Below, piece after piece: positions 1-8,230 of a DNA stretch of 12,890 nt. Under the pieces are notes generated by a model. It did not search any database. It worked only from the letters and a program-made list of their open reading frames with translations, and was not told where the DNA came from. Made by a program: the position numbers and the translations under genes. Position 1 is the stretch's first letter, and the number at the start of each line of letters is the position of its first letter. The stretch is from positions 32,297 to 45,186 of the forward strand of contig MU657584.1 in the NCBI GenBank assembly GCA_026770575.1. Reading direction: 5' to 3'. Origin of the DNA: Pelagophyceae sp. CCMP2097. Its lineage: Eukaryota; Sar; Pelagophyceae.

Positions 1-209
1 GGCGGTCCGCATCGGGGATGTCCCGGTGCGGGGCCGAAAGTCCGTCGGCGTGTAGTACGCTTGCGGTCCGCATCGGGGATGTCCCGGTGTGGGACCGAAA
101 GTCCGTCGGCGTATAGTACGCTGGCGGTCCGCATCGGGGATGTCCCGGTGCGGGACCGAAAGTCCGTCGGCGTATAGTACGCTGGTGGTCCGCATCGGGG
201 ATGTCCCGG
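1..209. repeat. GC-rich 61-bp tandem repeat (satellite-like left flank)
   Basis: The sequence repeats with a period of 61 bp: the core ggtccgcatcggggatgtcc recurs with its first base at about 4, 65, 126 and 187. There are about 3.4 copies with few substitutions, for example gtgcggggcc, gtgtgggacc and gtgcgggacc at equivalent places. Each unit holds a near-palindrome of about 32 nt running from ggtccgca to tgcgggacc. The array enters from the window edge and stops abruptly inside a unit after tcccgg at about 209, where AT-rich viral DNA begins. Composition and repetitiveness suggest host satellite or minisatellite DNA. I see no convincing gene in it. Confidence 0.9.
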
Positions 210-219
210 AAAAAAATAT

Positions 220-350
220 AGTGTTTTTTGAGAGGTTTTCGAGAGTTTTCCAAATACCAAAAAACTTCGAAAATCATCTCGCTGCGCTCGGCTCATTTCG
301 AACTTTTTTGGCATTTGGAAAAACTGTCGAAAACCTCTCAAAAAAACACT
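220..350. repeat. Long imperfect inverted repeat (hairpin) at viral left end
   Basis: The arm at 220-274 (starting agtgttttttgagaggtttt) is the near reverse complement of the arm at 295-350. Aligning them by eye gives about 50 matches in 56 columns, with three mismatches and three single-base gaps. The 20-nt loop at 275-294 is locally GC-rich (ctcgctgcgctcgg). The structure begins about 10 bp inside the viral/host junction. Terminal hairpins and inverted repeats are replication elements in many linear DNA viruses, so a relic of the viral terminus or origin is the natural reading. A fold-back transposon fragment is the alternative. Confidence 0.8.
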
Positions 351-447
351 TTGAAATAAAGATTTTCAGCGTAGCCGGACAAGTTTTCGATTTTCAAAAA
401 ATTAAATCCAAAACATCAAAACATTAAAATAAAATAAATTTTTTTAA

Positions 448-652
448 AAAGATTTAATAAAATCCCCAAAAATATGTCAAATTTCAAGTTAATTTTTGTA
501 AAATTTTCAAAAAACTTTGAGGATTTGGAAAACAAAAGATTTAATAAAATCCAACATAATTATGTCAAATTTCAAGTTAACTTTGTAAAATTTTAAAGAT
601 TTAATAAAATCCAAAATAATTATGTCAAATTTCAAGTTAACTTTTGTAAAAG
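448..652 (+). repeat. Three direct copies of a ~57-bp AT-rich repeat
   Basis: A unit running from aaagatttaataaaatcc through atgtcaaatttcaagttaa to ttgtaaaa occurs at about 448-504, 536-591 and 595-652. Copies 2 and 3 are nearly adjacent. Copy 1 is separated from copy 2 by about 30 bp that contains ggatttggaaaac. The rest of 351-778 is AT-rich DNA without a credible gene; reading frames there are short or antisense. Placed between the terminal hairpin and the first gene, the copies could be origin iterons or protein-binding sites. This role is inference. Confidence 0.8.
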
Positions 653-673
653 TTTTTGAAAATCAAAAATCGC

Positions 674-683
674 GACATGTATA
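674..683 (+). promoter_or_regulatory. gacatgtata promoter-like motif, copy 1
   Basis: The ten bases gacatgtata followed by an A-run match the motif directly in front of the ATG at 779 and, on the other strand, the one in front of the ATG at 11179. This copy has no start codon immediately after it. It may be a spare or duplicated promoter upstream of the first plus-strand gene. Confidence 0.35.
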
Positions 684-765
684 AAAAAGATAAAAAATTA
701 GGATAAAAGGGGTCAACGAGGTCTACCTGTGAATGTACAAATTATAAAAAAGGGTTTTTAAAATG

Positions 766-775
766 GACATGTATA
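766..775 (+). promoter_or_regulatory. gacatgtata promoter-like motif before the first gene
   Basis: The sequence gacatgtataaaaatg places the motif three bases before the ATG at 779. The same layout, gacatgtatataaatg, is found on the minus strand before the ATG at 11179. A looser form, catgtatatatatggatg, precedes the ATG at 10986. A shared element at this fixed spacing is best read as a viral promoter or initiator, unproven. Confidence 0.45.
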
Positions 776-778
776 AAA

Positions 779-1227
779 ATGAATGCGTCAAATGATATAA
801 ATAAAATGTTATATATAGATATATAGATGAGCGAAATGACTGAATCAAATAATTTTGAAGTTGAGGAAACCGAACAGAAAGAACTAAAAAAAACAAAAGA
901 ACGAAAATTTTTAAAAATCGTTGGAATATTCTAATGAAAGATGAAGATGGTAATATTATATTAAACAAATCTTATAAATCTCATGTTGATATGATAAAAT
1001 GCCCATTGAATCACATAACATCGCGACAACTTATGTATTACTATTTACGCGGACGGGATAAACTGAAAAGTGAGGGGGAAAAAAAACGAAAGAGTAAATT
1101 TAATATAAAAATAACTAAATTAAGCAAGGATTATATTGAACCTGTACAAGAAAAAACGGACGATGAAGAGGATGAAGATTTTGAAAACGAGATTTATATG
1201 AGAAACGAGCATCTTAAAAGATTATAA
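779..1227 (+). pseudogene. Small charged protein, broken by one stop and one frameshift
   Basis: Function unknown. The frame starts at the ATG at 779, right behind the promoter-like motif, and meets an in-frame TAG at 824-826. It resumes at ATG 827 (MSEMTESNNFEVEE...), rich in Glu and Lys, and ends at TAA 932-934. The coding sense then moves to another frame, open from about 865, which contains ATG 934 and runs to TAA 1225-1227. The shift most likely lies in the A-run at 888-895. The last part has an HITSRQLMYYYLRGRDKL segment and an acidic patch (DDEEDEDFENE). Without lesions this would be about 150 residues. The alternative is that 934-1227 alone is a 97-aa gene. I recognise no family. Confidence 0.5.
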
Positions 1228-1371
1228 GTTTATAAGAACCGATTCAAATATGTCAAAAATTGCGGTATAAACTTTTTCTTCAGCCTCCTCGTTGATCATT
1301 GGAATATCAACATGTTTATTTATAGCATGTATTAATTCGTTTCGAATTTTTTCAGTACATAAAAGTTTCAT
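1222..1371 (-). CDS. Intact small hypothetical protein (49 aa)
   Basis: The ATG at 1371 opens a 49-codon frame starting MKLLCTEKIRNELIHAI and ending FDIFESVLINL. It has balanced composition and heptad-like spacing of hydrophobic residues, suggesting mostly helix. It has no membrane segment or recognised motif. It is one of the few undamaged frames. Its stop and the stop of the convergent plus-strand gene lie together in the palindrome TTATAA (1222-1227), so the two genes overlap by six bases. It is downstream of the fibre gene on the same strand, with about 60 bp between. It is too short to appear in most gene calls, and function is unknown. Confidence 0.55.
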   Translation of the reverse strand: MKLLCTEKIRNELIHAINKHVDIPMINEEAEEKVYTAIFDIFESVLINL

Positions 1372-1434
1372 TAAATAATTTTTTTACGATTTTAACGATA
1401 AACTTCAACATATTAGTATATAATAAAAATTAAA

Positions 1435-4400
1435 TTACATTACTTGGTATACTATAATACCAATATCCATATTGAAATCGTAATTAAAATTTCGCATCTC
1501 AACTTCGAAAAAACTTGTTGTCTTCGAATCAAATAAAATGATCTGATTTTGTCTATGGTCGATTAAAAAATTTCGTGGAGAAAATAAAACCTGATAATCG
1601 ACAGAATTCAAAGGATTTGCGAATCCAAACCGTTGACGACTTACTCCCTGAATTGTTCCTCTATCATTCCATATCAGATTTATATTCGAACCATTGGCTT
1701 GCTTGTTGCCGTCATATTCTGTTAAAACCATTCGATTGTTGCTGTCCTTCGTTACGATCCATCGACCAACACCAACCGTTTCTAATTTTTTCTTTTTAGA
1801 AATTGTTAAATTTGGTACATTGTCTAACGTACCAGTAAAAATATTAAAAAAATCTGTATCGAAAAATAAATTGAATGCGCCAATGGTGGAGGTATCTTTA
1901 AGAAATTCAATTCCATCCTTATATACTTTCAAAGATGATTTTGAAACCGTACTTAAAACATCACCAACCATTTTGAATGAATTTGAATCTCGTAAAAAAT
2001 AATTACGTACCGTATTTAAAATAGAATTTTTTCCTTCAATTCCAGCAATCTCTTCAATGATTTTATCCCGTGTTTGTGATCTATTGTAAAATGTAACTGG
2101 GTTTAATTCTATCTGAGTCAGATTCGATAACGAACTGGTAAATGAAAAATCCGAAGAAAATCTCAGTGAGAACGAGGTGAAACCTGCTGTATTCCTAAAA
2201 GAAATCCCGTCAATCAATTTTTGAACTTCTGTCAAAGCATTAACGCTAAGTGTAGCGCTGTCTACATCATATCTAATTCCGGAATTTTGCGAAGAAACTG
2301 CTCTTTCGAATTCAGTGCGAATCATTGTCGTGGATGCTTCACCTTGCTCGCCTCGTGGTCCTGGGTTCGTTGATGCTGCGCCTTGCTCGCCGCGTGGTCC
2401 TGGGATTGTTGATGCTGCGCCTTGCTCGCCTCGTGGTCCTGGGATCGTTGATGCTGCGCCTTGCTCGCCGCGTGGTCCTGGGATTGTTGATGCTGCGCCT
2501 TGCTCGCCTCTTGGTCCTGGGATCGTTGATGCTGCGCCTTGCTCACCGCGTGGTCCTGGAATTGTTGATGCGGCGCCTTGCTCACCGCGTGGTCCTGGAA
2601 TTGTTGATGCGGCGCCTTGGTCGCCGCGTGGTCCTATTATACTCTCCCCTTGCTCACCGCGTGGTCCTGGAATTGTTGATGCTGCGCCTTGCTCGCCTCG
2701 TGGTCCTACTGTACTCTCCCCTTGTTCGCCCCGTGGTCCTTGAATTGTTGATGCTGCGCCTTGGTCGCCGCGTGGTCCTGGAATTGTTGATGCTGCGCCT
2801 TGCTCACCGCGTGGTCCTACAATACTCTCCCCTTGCTCGCCGCGTGGTCCTGGAATTTTTGAGGCTGCGCCTTGCTCACCGCGTGGTCCTATTGGTCCAG
2901 CCTCCCCGCGCTGTGGAATAATTACCTCCCCTCCAATCGGATCGAATAATCCCGTCTCTATGTAGTCTTGGAAAAGATTAGAAACAAGTTGCATATCATC
3001 GAGAGATAAAGTATCCCCAAAAATTAATAATTTTGAAAACTCGAAATCACTCGATTCATTGTGGTTGTTTATACATAAATTCGTACTGTTTATAATCCCT
3101 ATCAGTCCAGTACCTCGGGGTATATTGTTCGAAATAACAAAATCAGGAGGTTTGATGTTGGCTGAATTAGTTGCCGCCATATTCGAAAATACGAAAACAT
3201 CTCCGTCTGTGTCTGATGATGTCGCCCGTCGTCCATTAAAAAAAGCAATCCCTTTTGTATCACCAAAATGTCCTACAATGACTTGATTACTATTAACTGA
3301 TGTTATAATGCGACCCCGTTTTAATGAATCCGTTGAAGTATATCGTGAAATACAGAAGATAAAACAACGCGGTGGTAAAACAACAGGAAAATTTATAATA
3401 TCGGTTTGTAATCCTTGAATAACATCAACAACTCCGCTGATTAATCCAGGACTTTTTTTTGTGCTTAATGTTGTCCCAGATAAAGTTGCATTGTTCGATA
3501 AATTACCAGTTTTATCAATTAAAAAATTATCGCCTGTGTTATAGGTATCAGCGGAATAATACGCAAAAGCTTTTAATTTAAGCGTACGAGTTTTTGGAAC
3601 TTTGTCTCATATGGACGCACACTGAGTTTATTATTCGAAATGAATAACGTATCATCTACATTTAAACTAATTGAATTTGTGTTAATTATAAAAGGACTCA
3701 ATGAAGAAATTCGATTTTTCTCTACATTTATTTTATCGTTCAATAATAATCTGTTAAATTGTTCGATTTCTTCGCTATTTGAAATATGTCTTTGAATCGA
3801 GTCGTATTGTTCTTTTTTGTTTAAAAAAATAGGTGTAAATCGAACATCATTTAAAAACTGCCTTGTGAAGTATAGGCGAAAAAATACCATTTTTTTAAAT
3901 TTCTAAACGAACCACTTCTCAGTAAATTAAAATTCAATGTTAAAATAAATTTCCCCTCTAAGAAAGTTAACTTATAAAGTTGATTTGAGCCGCTTGTGTT
4001 ATATGGAACTTTAATGTGAGTGTTGTTATTATCTAAACGATTCTCATTCGGATAATAAAAGTGTGTCCTTGTAATTAATATAATTTCATGTTTCGAATTT
4101 AAAATATTTTCTTCTATCAATAACGACTTATTTTGAATTAAAATGTCTGGTGTAGTTGTTGAAAATCCAAACGCATAATTAAAACCATTTTTGGTAAATG
4201 CTTGAAAATTAAGATTGAGTGAAAGCGCATCAGCCGACCACATCATGTTTTCGAACGTCGCAATGGTTGGTAATGTGTGAGTCGGTTTTAAATCATCTGT
4301 AAGTAGTTCATAATCGGGTGTTAGGGTATAATTAATATTTCCGGAAGAGTCCCCAAAACGTAAAGACGAAGTATTAAATACGATCTCAGGGGTTGAAATG

Positions 4401-4735
4401 TCGGGAACTCTTGAAAATAAATAATTTTCAGCATCAATCGCGCGTGTTCGTTCAGTATTTATCGATTCAGATACTGTATTTATTTGGGGTGTATAATTTA
4501 TTTGTGTTGCACTGATTTTGCTATCGACAATGTTTAAATTATCACCTTGAATTAATTGAGACTGTTTTTCGTTTATATTATTAGTTAAATCTTCAAAGTT
4601 TTTATTATAATCTGGAAAATCTGGAATTATTGTATTTATCGTATTTCCGATAATGGTAATATTATCACCCGCTACAAGTCTGGATGTAGAATTTTCAGCA
4701 TCGAATACAGATCGCATAGAATATTTTGAAGACAT
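1435..4735 (-). pseudogene. Collagen-like fibre/spike protein, split by two frameshifts
   Basis: One gene of about 1,100 codons lies in three successive frames. Frame A starts at ATG 4735 and is coding to about 3885. Frame B is coding from about 3885 to 3605. Frame C is open from about 3604 to the stop at 1435. Frame C has no stop between 3604 and 3181, so the Met at 3180 (MAATNS) is internal and not the true start. The N-terminal part holds short beta-type motifs of fibre proteins (GDNITI, GDNLNI, DTLFISNNKLSV) and an INTERTRAIDAE helix, as in phage tail fibres. Next come a beta-rich stretch, the collagen-like domain (2330-2893), and a ~290-residue C-terminal region that could be the knob. 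Its place directly behind the capsid gene fits a virion surface fibre. Both shifts lie near T-runs, so sequence error is possible at each. Confidence 0.75.
2330..2893 (-). repeat. Collagen-like coding repeat: 15 units of 39 or 33 bp
   Basis: The minus-strand reading is a run of fifteen units that each start GPRG. Most are 13 residues ([13 protein letters not shown], 39 bp) and three are 11 residues (GPRGEQGES plus two, 33 bp). Some units have GDQ for GEQ. Each unit supplies three Gly-X-Y triplets (GPR, GEQ, GAA or GES) and then breaks phase with STIP, IV, TV or II. It is therefore an interrupted collagen helix, with proline in X rather than Y positions, as in bacterial and viral collagens. 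Silent differences between units are clustered: units near 2350-2570 end gcctcgtggtcctggg while others end accgcgtggtcctgga. This suggests recent unit duplication. Confidence 0.9.
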
Positions 4736-4801
4736 ATTAATTATGTTATTTTATTTTTCATATTTTATTTTGTGTTTTTCTAAAAAGTTATAGAAAGGGT
4801 T

Positions 4802-6162
4802 TTACATGATGACAGTCCATAAAGCCGAAGAATTCATGTCAAGCATACAAAATTGTTTATACGCAGAAAATATGTGCAAATTTTGTGGAGCGATCGCTTC
4901 TGAACCGAAAGACAACACCACCGATGTTGACGTGCCGAGTGTGTTCCGTCCAATACAAATTTCATCTTCCTTCATCTTATAAGAACAAAGATTCATATCC
5001 ATCTCAAACGATCCAACAGTTTTTTTATTAAAACTTTGTAACCCAAATTTTGAAAAACCCAATTCTAAACCACCATCATAAACAACAGCACCGGCACGTG
5101 ATAAAGCAATCTGTTGCATCATAGCAGTTTCAGCAGGAGATGCGTTCACTTCACGAAGACATTCGACCAGATTTCCACCGATAAGCACACCATATTTATT
5201 GATAAAATTTTTGATAAAATGAGAATTTACATCATTATGTAAGGGTGTAGCTGGAACTGTTCCTGTACTATCGGTTTTCGGGGTTATAATCATTGTAACT
5301 GAATTTAGAGAACGAACAGCAACACCAAGATTAATACTATGGGATGATCCAGGATTCCCTGGGAGAGTGTAAGCGTTATTAATGTACGATTCAGTCTCGA
5401 TATAATAAATTCCGCCATGTAATCGCATCAATTCCTCAGTGACATCGGGTAATGTTTGACAAACGGATAGAACCAATTCGACTTCGGATATTTCCAATGA
5501 AGTGTTAACCATGCTTAGGTTTGGCGTATTAAATAAACCGCTGTTCCCAATGTTTGATAGAAGGTATGACATTTCCAGATCCGAAGAAGGAAAATAGAGG
5601 GAACATTTTATCAGTACCGAAACATGAGGCGTGTTTTGAGAGTGAATCGCAGAAAATGAACGATTCAGTATTTAAAAGACCCATACCGCGTTGTCCAACT
5701 GCTGAAACAGCACCATTTTCACCAGGTACATTGACAGAGGCGCCTATATCAGTCGGACCAGCACCGTAAATAGACCCGCTAACGGTTGAACTCGAATAAG
5801 TTCGATTTTTTTTTCTCTTCGGAATTGCGTTTTACAGCATAACCCCTTCAAGAGGATAGCGTACTACCGGATTGCGTTAGTTCGATTGATTCGAACATAG
5901 TCATAACCCCGCCACTTGAAATTATGTATTCATGTCCAGACACATTCGACAGTTTAAATTTTAAAAAAGAATTTTTAACATCCAGCCATTGATTGGTTTG
6001 CATACCTGGAATTCTGAATTTTATAACCTGACCAGGGAAATATTTTGTTGATGCGTTACTTGGTTGTACTCGTGTGATAAATGAAGTAGCACCTGGTGCT
6101 TCTGGGGTAAGCATACCTACAAATCTGTCAGACATACTCGATTTTGATTTTGAATGCTCCAT
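4802..6162 (-). pseudogene. Major capsid protein (double jelly-roll type), multiply broken
   Basis: This gene would form the hexameric shell of the particle. Coding sense runs from ATG 6162 (MEHSKSKSSM) in a first frame to a TGA at 5848-5850. It passes to a second frame, clear from about 5829 to 5590, with a TAA at 5832-5834 close to the changeover. A third frame holds to the stop at 4802. Supporting features are an N-terminal FPGQVIKFRIPG strand region, GGVMTMFESIELTQSGSTL, PLF followed by MSYLLSN in the next frame, and a C-terminal beta-rich part. Undamaged it would be about 450 residues, short for a Polinton hexon but within reach of smaller double-jelly-roll capsids. The family call rests on motif pattern plus adjacent penton, fibre and ATPase genes. 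I did not choose an earlier start: the only upstream in-frame codon is TTG at 6171. Confidence 0.7.
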
Positions 6163-6185
6163 AATATACAAAACATTTTTTTTTA

Positions 6186-6344
6186 TTAATAAAATTCGAA
6201 CATTGATTTTTTAGACTCATATACGTCTTCCGATCTTATTTTCTGAATACCTTCACCGTTTTTATTATTTTTAATGTCTTCCACGCTTTTCTTATTTTTA
6301 ATGTCTTTATTGGTCTGATAATGAGATTTTATAAACTTTTTCAT
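6186..6344 (-). CDS. Small basic hypothetical protein (52 aa) ahead of the capsid gene
   Basis: ATG 6344 opens 52 codons ending in TAA 6186-6188, only 23 bp upstream of the capsid ATG. The protein is hydrophilic and Lys-rich, starting MKKFIKSHYQTNKD. It holds two similar stretches (DIKNKKSVE and DIKNNKNGEG), so it may contain a short internal duplication. There is no membrane segment. Position and size fit a minor virion or core protein co-expressed with the capsid, but no family is recognised. The frame is undamaged. Confidence 0.5.
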   Translation of the reverse strand: MKKFIKSHYQTNKDIKNKKSVEDIKNNKNGEGIQKIRSEDVYESKKSMFEFY

Positions 6345-6384
6345 ATTATTTATGTAAATATTATTATTATTTTTTGATCATGTT

Positions 6385-6492
6385 ATGAGAGACCTATCTA
6401 TGCTGATTGATAAATATCTTATTCCACAAGAATTCGAAAAGAAGACCAACGCAGAAGTCTCGAAACTATATTTAGATAGTCTATTCCATTAA
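6385..6492 (+). pseudogene. Relic of the N-terminus of an adenine DNA methyltransferase
   Basis: A 35-codon plus-strand frame (ATG 6385, TAA 6490-6492) contains DKYLIPQEFEKKTNAEVS. From knowledge of N6-adenine methyltransferases and type-I/II-like M-subunits of large DNA viruses, a KYL-P-x-x-x-EKK-x-x-AEVSTP segment precedes the catalytic domain. Here similarity stops right after AEVS, and nothing resembling the NPPF-type catalytic motif follows before the penton gene. That fits a gene truncated by deletion. It is the only plus-strand piece between capsid and penton. The match is short and judged by eye; a chance small ORF is possible. Confidence 0.4.
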
Positions 6493-6549
6493 AAAATTAT
6501 CAATTGTGTGAGGGTAGAGTCTTTCTTTTCATTAAATCCTAAAAAGCAT

Positions 6550-7393
6550 TTAAAATGGTGCTACCATAGTTGTGCCTCTAAAATTAACGCTTTTATTTAC
6601 ATCCGAAACGCATGCCATACATTCAATATATTGACATTTTAGTATAGCAGACTCCATAAACGACTTATTATCAAGTTCAAAGTCAATGAGCAAAGTTGCG
6701 TGAAACGAATCGCATAAAAATAGAGTACCATCGTCGAGATGTAATGTGATAGTAAACGAGGAAATATTACGAGTTGACATTTTAGATCTTACAGAATCTC
6801 CAATTCTCGGATATATGATATAACTGCCGAAACTATTGACTACGGGAATTTTACAGATACGGTTAGAAATCGTTCTATTAGATGTTGATCTTTCGTTATT
6901 TTGATTAACCTCCCTCACTGAAAAATGAATATTGTGAGAATTTTGAAGTATGTCGGAGGGTCTTGATGAAGAAACCGAATTATTATGTTTTCCGTGTGTA
7001 ATATTAACAAGATCTAAAACCGTATTAGAGAATAAATTAAATTCTTCTCCGTTATTATGTTTAATAGTATATAACAAAGTTCTTGAATCAAATAACATTT
7101 TTAAATTACTTGAGTTTTGAGAAAATCCTTCGTTTATTTTCGCGAGTATATCCAGAGACGAATAATTTCCTCTATACACAAAAAACTCTTTTTCACTGCT
7201 TCCTTCCTTTAAATTTTAACTGGAAATCATTGGATATATTGTAAATACTATTTAAACATAAAAAATCTTGTAAATTTTTTTTTGCAACATATCCTGTGGG
7301 GACTTCAATGTGCTGCTGAAAATTAAAAGAAACGGATTTATTCGAAGTTTCTTCACCGTTATTAGAATTTAAATAAATAAAAATTGAATCCAT
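6550..7393 (-). pseudogene. Penton-like minor capsid protein, one frameshift
   Basis: The gene starts at ATG 7393 with FIYLNSNNGEE, an FNFQQHIEVP strand and LNSIYNIS, a pattern typical of the single-jelly-roll penton base of Polinton-like viruses. The first frame stops at 7193 after KGRKQ. The coding sense continues in another frame through EKEFFVYRGNYSSLD to the stop at 6550, so one indel lies near 7195-7205. The joined length is about 280 residues, normal for this family. The second half is beta-rich, ending RGTTMVAPF. It faces away from the lipase gene across a 54-bp spacer. The GTG at 7179 is not a real start, because conserved-looking sequence continues upstream of it. Role: filling the fivefold vertices and anchoring the fibre. 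Confidence 0.65.
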
Positions 7394-7447
7394 TATAATA
7401 ATAACATATTTAAAAATATTTTAAGTAAAATAAAAAATATTATAATA
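7394..7447. promoter_or_regulatory. AT-only divergent intergenic spacer
   Basis: The 54 bp between the divergent penton and lipase starts consist almost wholly of A and T (one C, one G). Both ATGs are preceded by ataata- or ttataa-type sequence. The promoters of both genes must lie here or inside the genes. No specific box can be told apart from the base composition. Confidence 0.35.
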
Positions 7448-8230
7448 ATGATGAGTGAACTATATAATAAAAATCTACAAGTCGCACATGCGTCATATAA
7501 TAACAAAACTCCGTATGGTTTTAGTAAGGTTCGTGATATGTCTGATAGACGCTCGAAAGTATATCGGGATAATAAAAATGGGGATATTTACGTAGGATTT
7601 AGAGGAACGCAACCAACAAATTTAAACGATTTAAGGAGTGATTTGAATATTTTTAACGGGACACAATCGAAAGATAACAGGTTTATACAATCTGCTGAAA
7701 AAGTTAAAAATATTAAACAGATATTTCCTGATAGCAAGATATATCTTACAGGACACAGTTTGGGTAGCAAGATATCCCAAGATATAGCGAGATCTCAGAA
7801 AGGAATAGCGGGGAGTTTCAACTTTTCTCCTGGAACGAACCCGCTAATAGAGGGTTTTACAAAAAATTTCGGAAAAACATCAAAAACACCACAATATAAT
7901 TACGCGACACGATTTGACCCCATTGCTTCACCAGCATTATTGATAAACAGGAAAAATGAAGAAAATAAATATGTAAAGTGGAAGGCTTTCGATCCACACA
8001 CGCTAATGAATTATTTTTATAAATTACAAAAAAATTGGTTTCAAAATTTTTTAAATTTCATTTTCCCCATATTCACATCTGGCATTTCTGGAAACCTTAA
8101 ACTTGTTAATCTCATTTTTATCGAATTTAACACTACAACTTTACTTGACAAATTTTGCGCATTTACAACCCCCAAATATTTTGCCATTTCATTTAAAACT
8201 TTCCGTGTTGTTTCTTTTATATCTGTTTAA
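7448..8230 (+). CDS. Class-3 (alpha/beta hydrolase) lipase
   Basis: A predicted lipid ester hydrolase. It shows VYRDNKNGDIYVGFRGTQP (residues 38-56) and then the nucleophile elbow TGHSLGS with Ser104. An Asp in RFDPIA (Asp157) and a His in DPHTLMNYF (His184) complete a Ser-Asp-His triad in the right order. No signal peptide or membrane segment is seen. Related genes occur in several Polinton-like viruses and adintoviruses; a role in membrane breach during entry or exit is inferred. The family-like part ends near residue 190. The following ~70 residues (from about 8020) are Phe-rich and lie antisense to the coding frame at 8041-8478, so they are probably run-on after a lost stop. Start may be the ATG at 7448 or 7451. 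Confidence 0.8.
   Translation: MMSELYNKNLQVAHASYNNKTPYGFSKVRDMSDRRSKVYRDNKNGDIYVGFRGTQPTNLNDLRSDLNIFNGTQSKDNRFIQSAEKVKNIKQIFPDSKIYLTGHSLGSKISQDIARSQKGIAGSFNFSPGTNPLIEGFTKNFGKTSKTPQYNYATRFDPIASPALLINRKNEENKYVKWKAFDPHTLMNYFYKLQKNWFQNFLNFIFPIFTSGISGNLKLVNLIFIEFNTTTLLDKFCAFTTPKYFAISFKTFRVVSFISV

Noticed and set aside
1..209. CRISPR-like array
   Set aside because: The units are contiguous 61-bp repeats with no unique spacers, and the context is eukaryotic viral.
89..427. Plus-strand 112-codon frame across the satellite and hairpin
   Set aside because: It spans the 61-bp repeat, the junction and the inverted repeat; no protein-like features and crosses two unrelated DNA types.
723..968. Minus-strand Phe/Leu-rich frame that looks like a membrane protein
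   Set aside because: It is antisense to the Lys/Glu-rich plus-strand gene, whose A-rich codons read as Phe and Leu on the other strand.
2315..2921. Plus-strand Arg/Leu- and Pro/Cys-rich frames and a minus-strand His/Gln-rich frame over the collagen repeat
   Set aside because: Repeats whose unit length is a multiple of three keep all six frames open; only the Gly-X-Y frame joins coding sequence on both sides.
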